Below, in pieces: positions 56,298 to 64,000 of a stretch of 64,000 bases of DNA. The stretch is from Bacillus fonticola. GTDB lineage: Bacteria; Bacillota; Bacilli; Bacillales; JC228. The notes below the pieces were generated by a model that worked only from the letters and a program-made list of their open reading frames with translations, searched no databases and was not told the DNA's origin. The stretch spans positions 771,001 to 835,000 of the forward strand of contig NZ_CP052135.1 of the NCBI RefSeq assembly GCF_012955605.1, written 5' to 3'. Position 1 is the stretch's first letter. Every line of letters begins with the position of its first letter. Position numbers and translations under genes: made by a program.

Positions 56298-57257
56298 ATG
56301 AAAGTGATCTCATCTTTGTTGCCAAAGGAATCATTGCAAGCAGCGTGTATGGAAAAGTTCCCAGACGATACGTTTGTGTTTGCAAAAGGAATTGAAAACT
56401 TAGAATCACATGTGGAAGATGCTGAAGTATTCATTACATATGCCGATGATGTAACAGAAGACTGGATCGATCGAGCGAAATCATTGCGGTGGATTATGGT
56501 AATGTCGGCTGGGCTGGATCGAATACCGTTTGATCTCATAGAAAAGCGGGGCATTTTAGTGACAAACGTGCGTGGAATTCACGCAAAGCCGATGGCAGAG
56601 TATGCGCTCATGTACTTTTTGGATCACATAAAGAATCGGGCGTTTTTTGAACAGCAACAGAAAAATCAAGTGTGGGATCGAACTGTCAAGCCTACTGAAT
56701 GCTGTGATCAAACGCTTTGTGTTGTGGGAGCGGGGGCTATCGGTTCTGAATTAGCTCGTCTTGCAAAATTACTGGGTGTACGGACGGTTGGCGTCAATAC
56801 ATCAGGTCAAATGCGACCCCACTTCGATGAGATGTATGCGATATCAGGGCTTACTACGGCAGTACAAAATGCCGATTTCGTCGCATCAGTTCTGCCTAGT
56901 ACGAACGATACGAAACACGTATTTGATGATAGCGTCTGGGGTGTGATGAAAGAGACAGCTGGCTTTTTGAATATGGGAAGGGGAAGCGCAGTAGACGAAG
57001 ATTCGTTGTTGAATGCTCTCCGCGAAAGTAAATTGGCCCATGCCTATTTAGACGTATTTGAAACGGAGCCGTTGCCAGAGGATCATCCGTTTTGGACAGA
57101 ACAAACGATTACGATCACTCCGCACATTTCCGGAACTTCTAAACATTATTTACCGCGTGCGTTCGAAATTTTCTCAAGAAACATGGAGTTAATTAAAGAA
57201 CAAGGCTGGTCAGTGTCGCAACTCCAAAATGTAATCGATGGACAACGGGGTTATTAG
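56298..57257 (+). CDS. D-isomer-specific 2-hydroxyacid dehydrogenase family protein
   Basis: A 319-residue NAD-dependent dehydrogenase. The substrate domain holds SAGLDRIPFD and the NVRGIHAKPMAEYALMY helix. The Rossmann domain has VVGAGAIGSELARLAK, and catalytic Arg/Glu/His regions are LNMGRGSAVDEDSLL, DVFETEPLPEDHPF and ITPHISG. The exact 2-hydroxyacid cannot be inferred. AAGGGAGGAG precedes ATG 56298. It lies immediately before the adenosyltransferase gene (1-bp gap) and may be cotranscribed with it. Confidence 0.88.
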   Translation: MKVISSLLPKESLQAACMEKFPDDTFVFAKGIENLESHVEDAEVFITYADDVTEDWIDRAKSLRWIMVMSAGLDRIPFDLIEKRGILVTNVRGIHAKPMAEYALMYFLDHIKNRAFFEQQQKNQVWDRTVKPTECCDQTLCVVGAGAIGSELARLAKLLGVRTVGVNTSGQMRPHFDEMYAISGLTTAVQNADFVASVLPSTNDTKHVFDDSVWGVMKETAGFLNMGRGSAVDEDSLLNALRESKLAHAYLDVFETEPLPEDHPFWTEQTITITPHISGTSKHYLPRAFEIFSRNMELIKEQGWSVSQLQNVIDGQRGY

Positions 57258-57258
57258 C

Positions 57259-57804
57259 ATGAAAATTTATACTAAAGGCGGAGACAAAGGGCAAACTTCT
57301 CTTATATACGGAAGTCGCGTATCGAAAAATGATGCGCGCGTTGAGGCTTATGGTACTTGCGATGAGGCCAATTCCATGATCGGTCTCGCGTTGAGTCACT
57401 TACCAGATAGAACCTATTCGGACGCACTCTTGAAGACTTTTCGGGAGATCCAAACCGCGCTTTTTCATGTTGGAGCAGAACTCGCCACACCGAAAGGGAA
57501 AGAGGTAAGGTGGACAGTAGGGGCAGAGGATGTCGCGCGCCTCGAACAGGTTATTGACCAGTTAGACGGGGAACTTGCACCACTAAAAAACTTTGTTCTC
57601 CCAGGCGGTCATCCTACAGGGGCAACACTGCACGTAGCCCGAACGATTGTACGTCGGGCTGAACGCCATGCCGTTTCCTTAGGAGAAGAAGTGGACAATG
57701 TATTTGTCTTACAATACTTAAACCGTCTCTCCGATTTTCTCTTTGTTGCCGCGAGATGGACAAATCAAAAACTACAACGAATGGAACCAACTTTACACGA
57801 ATAG
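57259..57804 (+). CDS. Cob(I)alamin adenosyltransferase, PduO type
   Basis: A 181-residue five-helix-bundle ATP:cob(I)alamin adenosyltransferase. The N-terminal MKIYTKGGDKGQTSLIYGSR ATP-binding loop, the EAYGTCDEANSMIGLA helix and the C-terminal ARTIVRRAERHAV and VLQYLNRLSDFLFVAAR motifs are conserved. It makes adenosylcobalamin from corrinoid and ATP. ATG 57259 gives the family N-terminus; a frame opening at 57238 is an overlap artefact. It lies between the dehydrogenase and perR. No B12-dependent enzyme is in the window. Confidence 0.92.
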   Translation: MKIYTKGGDKGQTSLIYGSRVSKNDARVEAYGTCDEANSMIGLALSHLPDRTYSDALLKTFREIQTALFHVGAELATPKGKEVRWTVGAEDVARLEQVIDQLDGELAPLKNFVLPGGHPTGATLHVARTIVRRAERHAVSLGEEVDNVFVLQYLNRLSDFLFVAARWTNQKLQRMEPTLHE

Positions 57805-57826
57805 TTATTTTATAAATAGGTGTTCG

Positions 57827-57856
57827 TTGACAAACGAAGACAAGAGGGCGTACACT
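57827..57856 (+). promoter_or_regulatory. Promoter of perR
   Basis: TTGACA (57827-57832) and TACACT (57851-57856), with an 18-bp spacer, form a near-consensus sigma-A promoter, with the transcript start expected within the Per box just downstream. Confidence 0.75.
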
Positions 57857-57858
57857 AA

Positions 57859-57873
57859 TTATAAAGATTATAA
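57859..57873 (+). promoter_or_regulatory. Per box (PerR operator)
   Basis: TTATAAAGATTATAA matches the recalled Per box TTATAATnATTATAA at all but one non-central position. It lies immediately after the -10, where bound PerR would block initiation. This indicates autoregulation. Confidence 0.8.
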
Positions 57874-57903
57874 AGTAATATTCATTACTAGAGAGTGAGG
57901 TGC

Positions 57904-58356
57904 ATGACGGTGGCTGAAGCGCATTTACAAGAAGCTTTAACGACACTAAAAGATTCCGGCGTTCGGATTACACCGCAACGTCATGCCATTTTAGATTACC
58001 TCGTTCAATCCATGTCTCACCCAACTGCTGATGATATTTATAAAGCGTTGGAAGGGAAATTCCCGAACATGAGCGTTGCGACAGTATACAATAATCTCCG
58101 TGTTTTCCGGGAATCTGGATTGGTAAAAGAGCTCACATACGGTGATGCATCTAGTCGCTTTGACTTTGTAACGACAGAGCACTACCACGTTATTTGTGAT
58201 TCCTGTGGGACAATCGTAGACTTCCATTACCCAGGGTTAGACGAAGTTGAGCATATCGCCTCCCACGTGACAGGCTTCCAGGTACGGCACCATAGGATGG
58301 AAATTTACGGTGTATGTGGTTCTTGTAGACAAAAAGATACTCATGAACAACTGTAA
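57904..58356 (+). CDS. perR: Peroxide-responsive repressor PerR (Fur family)
   Basis: A 150-residue Fur-family repressor that uses Fe(II)/Mn(II) to sense H2O2. The regulatory ligands corresponding to B. subtilis H37, D85, H91, H93 and D104 are present (here H39, D87, H93, H95, D106). The structural zinc site has two CxxC pairs (CDSC at 98-101 and CGSC at 138-141). The recognition stretch [18 protein letters not shown] is retained. ATG 57904 is chosen from homology and GAGTGAGG; the frame opens earlier at 57895. It likely represses itself through the Per box. Confidence 0.95.
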   Translation: MTVAEAHLQEALTTLKDSGVRITPQRHAILDYLVQSMSHPTADDIYKALEGKFPNMSVATVYNNLRVFRESGLVKELTYGDASSRFDFVTTEHYHVICDSCGTIVDFHYPGLDEVEHIASHVTGFQVRHHRMEIYGVCGSCRQKDTHEQL

Positions 58357-58390
58357 AAAACTGACCGGAAATGTAAACCGGTCAGTTTTT
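58357..58390 (+). terminator. Terminator of perR
   Basis: AAAACTGACCGG and CCGGTCAGTTTT form a 12-bp stem with flanking A and T runs, immediately after the perR stop. Confidence 0.88.
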
Positions 58391-58400
58391 CTTTCGTGTT

Positions 58401-58930
58401 ATATATCCGCGATCAGAGGCAGAAATCCGCGATCAGGGGCGGAAATCCGCGATCAGGGGCGGAAATCCGCGATCAGAGGCGGAAATCCGCGGTCAGGGGC
58501 GGATATCCGCGATCAGGGGGATATATCCGCGATCAGGGGCGGATATCCGCGATTAGGGGAATATATCCGCGGTCAGGGGCATATATCCGCGATCAGGAGC
58601 CGATATCCGCGATCGGGGGAATATATCCGCGATCAGAAGCAGATATCCGCGGTCAGAGGAATATATCCGCGGTCAGGAGGATATATCCGCGATCAAAGGA
58701 ATATATCCGCGATCAGGGGAATATATCCGCGATCGGGAGGATATATCCGCGATCAGGAGCAGATATCCGCGGTCGGGGGCGGATATCCGCGATCAGGGGA
58801 ATATATCCGCGACCAGAGGCAGATATCCGCGGTCAGGAGGATATATCCGCGATCAAAGGAATATATCCGCGGTCAGAGGAATATATCCGCGATCAGAGGA
58901 ATATATCCGCGATCAGGAGCAGATATCCGC
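58401..58930. repeat. Tandem array A4: about 26 copies of a 20-bp unit
   Basis: The unit is close to ATATCCGCGATCAGGGGCGG; variants exchange GATC with GGTC and GGGGC with GGAGG. Every unit contains ATCCGC at the same phase. Reverse complement of the A3 unit aligns with it (GATCAGG.GCATTTATCCGC). It lies between the perR terminator and the ygzB terminator. Confidence 0.95.
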
Positions 58931-58966
58931 TAGAAATTGCAGAAGCGTTTTAAACGTGATGGAAAA

Positions 58967-59005
58967 ATAAAAAGGGGCTACCTTCTTGTGAAGACTAGCC
59001 CTTTT
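58967..59005 (-). terminator. Terminator of ygzB
   Basis: AAAAGGGGCTA and TAGCCCTTTT pair across an 18-base loop that contains a weak inner stem; the T-run on the minus strand is the ATAAAA run at about 58967. The stem includes the ygzB stop codon. Confidence 0.7.
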
Positions 59006-59360
59006 GAGTGTGCTCTTTTTTTCGATTGTACGATTCGTTGAACTCTTTTCCGTCTAGGTTAGGATCAAGGGTGAGATATTCTTCACAATACATACAAATA
59101 TCTACACGTCCGAGCACCTTGGTTACTTTATGGCAATTTGGGCAAGTCACTTGCACTGCCTTCGTAGACAACATGCCAATCCAAAAATAAACTACAGTAC
59201 TAGCAATGATACATAAGAAGCCCACTAACATAAATACGGTCATTGCAATAGCAGATTCTCGAAAGAAAATTCCGCCGTACATAATAACTATTCCGATAAA
59301 AATCAAGGAAAGGGCAAATGTACGGATCTTATTAATTTTGCTAGAATAAGTTTTTGCCAT
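58995..59360 (-). CDS. ygzB: YgzB (UPF0295) membrane protein
   Basis: A 121-residue protein with two membrane helices (about 12-32 and 41-63) and a C-terminal zinc-ribbon-like part with two cysteine pairs (CPNCHK and CMYCEE). This is the UPF0295/YgzB family found after perR in Bacillus. Start ATG 59360 follows AAGGAGGGT; the open frame extends 59 codons upstream without a site. Function unknown. Confidence 0.88.
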   Translation of the reverse strand: MAKTYSSKINKIRTFALSLIFIGIVIMYGGIFFRESAIAMTVFMLVGFLCIIASTVVYFWIGMLSTKAVQVTCPNCHKVTKVLGRVDICMYCEEYLTLDPNLDGKEFNESYNRKKEHTQKG

Positions 59361-59654
59361 GGGTTGACCCTCCTTACGAAACACTATACCACATTGAGGG
59401 GAAATGCTAAGAACATGTTGTTGAACGAAACAAAGGAAAAACTTGCAGGATAATCGCGATATCTGTCGAATTTGAATTCCAAAGCAATTAATGAAGTTGA
59501 AAGAAATTATCCCAACATGATGAGGGTAGATTGCCAATCATAGTTCTAACCTGCTTAAAAGAGATCATCGAAGAGCATACTTGCCCACTGATATCTTGTC
59601 GGCATCATTAATTTTTTCAACGAAAGACGTCTAATAAGTTTGGAGGATTCCAAT

Positions 59655-60536
59655 TTGGAAAAACTTCTTCGTCCTATTTATCAAGAAAAAGCAAGCCACC
59701 CATGTACAATGGGAATCATCATGATTGAAAAAGACAAAAATGAATCTCCAATAACGGATGGGTTCGATGCAGTATTGTTTGTTATCACAAATAAAGGAAC
59801 CCAAAAGACTATTGAAGCCAAGCACTACGTAATGGGTGAGCAAAAAGCGGCGCTATATATAGTTAGTGAAGAGAAAATGAGAGAGTGGCTCCTTCTAGGA
59901 AACAACCGCAAAATCTTTGACTGGCTTTACGGTGGGAAGGTACTCTTTGATCGAAACGAGTTTTTGGAAGAGCTAAAAGCAGAATTACGAAACTTTCCTT
60001 TTTACGGCAGAAAAGTGAAAATGGGGGTCGAGTTTGCTAAGCTAATTAGGCGTTATATAGATGGTAAAGACTTTTTCGAAAATCATCACTACTTAGATGC
60101 CTATAACCACATTATTCATTCTTTACATCACCTAGCTCGGCTGTCTGTGATCGAAAAAGGATTTCATCCAGAGGTAACTGTTTGGAAGCAAGTAAAGCAG
60201 ATAGAACCAGAAATTTATAAACTATATGAGGAGCTTGTCACTAGTGATGAAACTATCGACAAGCGTCTAGAGTTATTGTTTTTAGCGAGTGAATACTTAA
60301 TCCATTCAAAATTGTCTCTCGGTGCAGAGCATTTAGTACGTGTTATGGATGAACAAAAAGAATGGACAATCCAGCAATTCTACGAACACACCGAGTTGCA
60401 GATGTACTCAGTGGATCTACCAGTGTTTCTTGAATACCTTGTTGGTCGTAAAATGATCTCTATTCAACAGCGTGAATCGAAGGGTAAGGGAGTGTTTCAT
60501 CGACATTACACAACCCAAATACCTGAGGAAGTTTAA
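59655..60536 (+). CDS. ygxA: YgxA, nucleotidyltransferase-like protein
   Basis: A 293-residue protein conserved between perR/ygzB and the rrnD operon in B. subtilis. The N-terminal ~120 residues (LRPIYQEKASHPCTMGIIMI, VLFDRNEFLEEL) have a nucleotidyltransferase-like fold. A helical middle part follows, and a C-terminal substrate/DNA-binding winged region (VDLPVFLEYLVGRKM). The usual catalytic Asp pair is not evident, so activity is uncertain. Start TTG 59655 follows TTTGGAGG. It ends just before the rRNA promoters. Confidence 0.85.
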   Translation: MEKLLRPIYQEKASHPCTMGIIMIEKDKNESPITDGFDAVLFVITNKGTQKTIEAKHYVMGEQKAALYIVSEEKMREWLLLGNNRKIFDWLYGGKVLFDRNEFLEELKAELRNFPFYGRKVKMGVEFAKLIRRYIDGKDFFENHHYLDAYNHIIHSLHHLARLSVIEKGFHPEVTVWKQVKQIEPEIYKLYEELVTSDETIDKRLELLFLASEYLIHSKLSLGAEHLVRVMDEQKEWTIQQFYEHTELQMYSVDLPVFLEYLVGRKMISIQQRESKGKGVFHRHYTTQIPEEV

Positions 60537-60554
60537 AAAAATATCAATTTGTTA

Positions 60555-60583
60555 TTGACGAATCAAATCTGGCTTGATATATT
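60555..60583 (+). promoter_or_regulatory. rrn promoter P1
   Basis: TTGACG and TATATT with a 17-bp spacer, about 190 bp before the 16S gene. Confidence 0.75.
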
Positions 60584-60618
60584 ATTACACGTCGCCACGA
60601 CAGAAACAGAATTTATTC

Positions 60619-60648
60619 TTGACTCTGCATGGCGATGTGTGTTACATT
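60619..60648 (+). promoter_or_regulatory. rrn promoter P2
   Basis: TTGACT and TACATT with an 18-bp spacer, about 125 bp before the 16S gene. Tandem P1/P2 promoters are typical of Bacillus rrn operons. Confidence 0.75.
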
Positions 60649-60674
60649 GAATTGGTCGCTTTCAGAGCGATTGT

Positions 60675-60686
60675 TGCTCTTTGAAA
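60675..60686 (+). promoter_or_regulatory. boxA antitermination signal of the rrn leader
   Basis: TGCTCTTTGAAA fits the recalled boxA core TGCTCTTT used by the Nus antitermination complex. A related CCTTGAAAACTAGAT sequence occurs in the spacer after 16S. Confidence 0.65.
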
Positions 60687-60773
60687 ACTGAACACAAACC
60701 TGCTAGTAAGACCAAATCCAAATGGATAAGGTCGTCGTTGATTTTAAAGTAAGACAGTTAAGAGCTTGCTCTT

Positions 60774-64000
<3,227 letters not shown>

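Overview
The window is a chromosomal segment of a low-to-moderate GC, endospore-forming Bacillaceae bacterium. Evidence for this is the small acid-soluble spore proteins (SspK, SspE), spore-associated YfhD/YfhE, Bacillus-type ribosome binding sites with frequent GTG/TTG starts, a PerR-type peroxide regulator, and a Bacillus-like rrn operon at the right edge. From memory, the gene order yfhD-yfhE-yfhF-recX-yfhH-sspK-yfhP-mutY-yfhS-fabL-sspE-ygaB-ygaC-ygaD-ygaE-gsaB-perR-ygzB-ygxA-rrn is the conserved Bacillus subtilis arrangement. That makes 27-60 kb the conserved backbone, and the first ~26 kb plus 40-54 kb the accessory parts.

1-9.9 kb is a mobile-element and debris zone. It holds a transposon with a DDE transposase, an AAA ATPase, DUF5348 and DUF6431 proteins; two divergent orphan surface/secreted genes; a VOC protein; an ISLre2 remnant; a truncated MFS gene; an Rrf2-controlled oxidoreductase/methyltransferase operon; and an acetamidase. 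Three near-identical 58-bp palindromic repeats are scattered here, and two of them abut the break points of the decayed genes. 10.1-16.6 kb is a metal-resistance island: a CmtR-like ArsR regulator, an Lgt-like membrane protein, mercuric reductase and a Cys-rich four-helix protein face a MerR-controlled P-type ATPase operon. 16.9-18.9 kb is a two-gene SfnG-like monooxygenase/ATP-grasp operon. 19-25.7 kb carries two related subtilisin-like proteases, one 5'-truncated and one frameshifted, followed by a NarL-type two-component system.

25.7-40.4 kb is backbone with spore, DNA-repair and lipid genes. 40.6-54.3 kb is an insertion relative to the B. subtilis order. It holds a solitary glutamate synthase large subunit and a regulated catabolic cluster: a GntR regulator, an HMG-CoA-lyase-family enzyme, a CaiB/BaiF CoA-transferase, LeuC/LeuD-like dehydratase subunits, a DUF3311/sodium symporter pair, an MFS transporter and a flavin reductase-like protein. 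I infer that the cluster takes up and degrades a branched C5 dicarboxylate such as citraconate/citramalate. 54.4-64 kb returns to backbone: gsaB, a 2-hydroxyacid dehydrogenase, a cobalamin adenosyltransferase, perR, ygzB, ygxA, 16S rRNA and the first part of 23S rRNA.

The most unusual structural signal is four long tandem arrays in intergenic positions (26.6, 34.1, 38.5 and 58.4 kb), plus a short fifth one. Their unit sequences differ but all share a 20-bp period, and two are the same family in opposite orientation.
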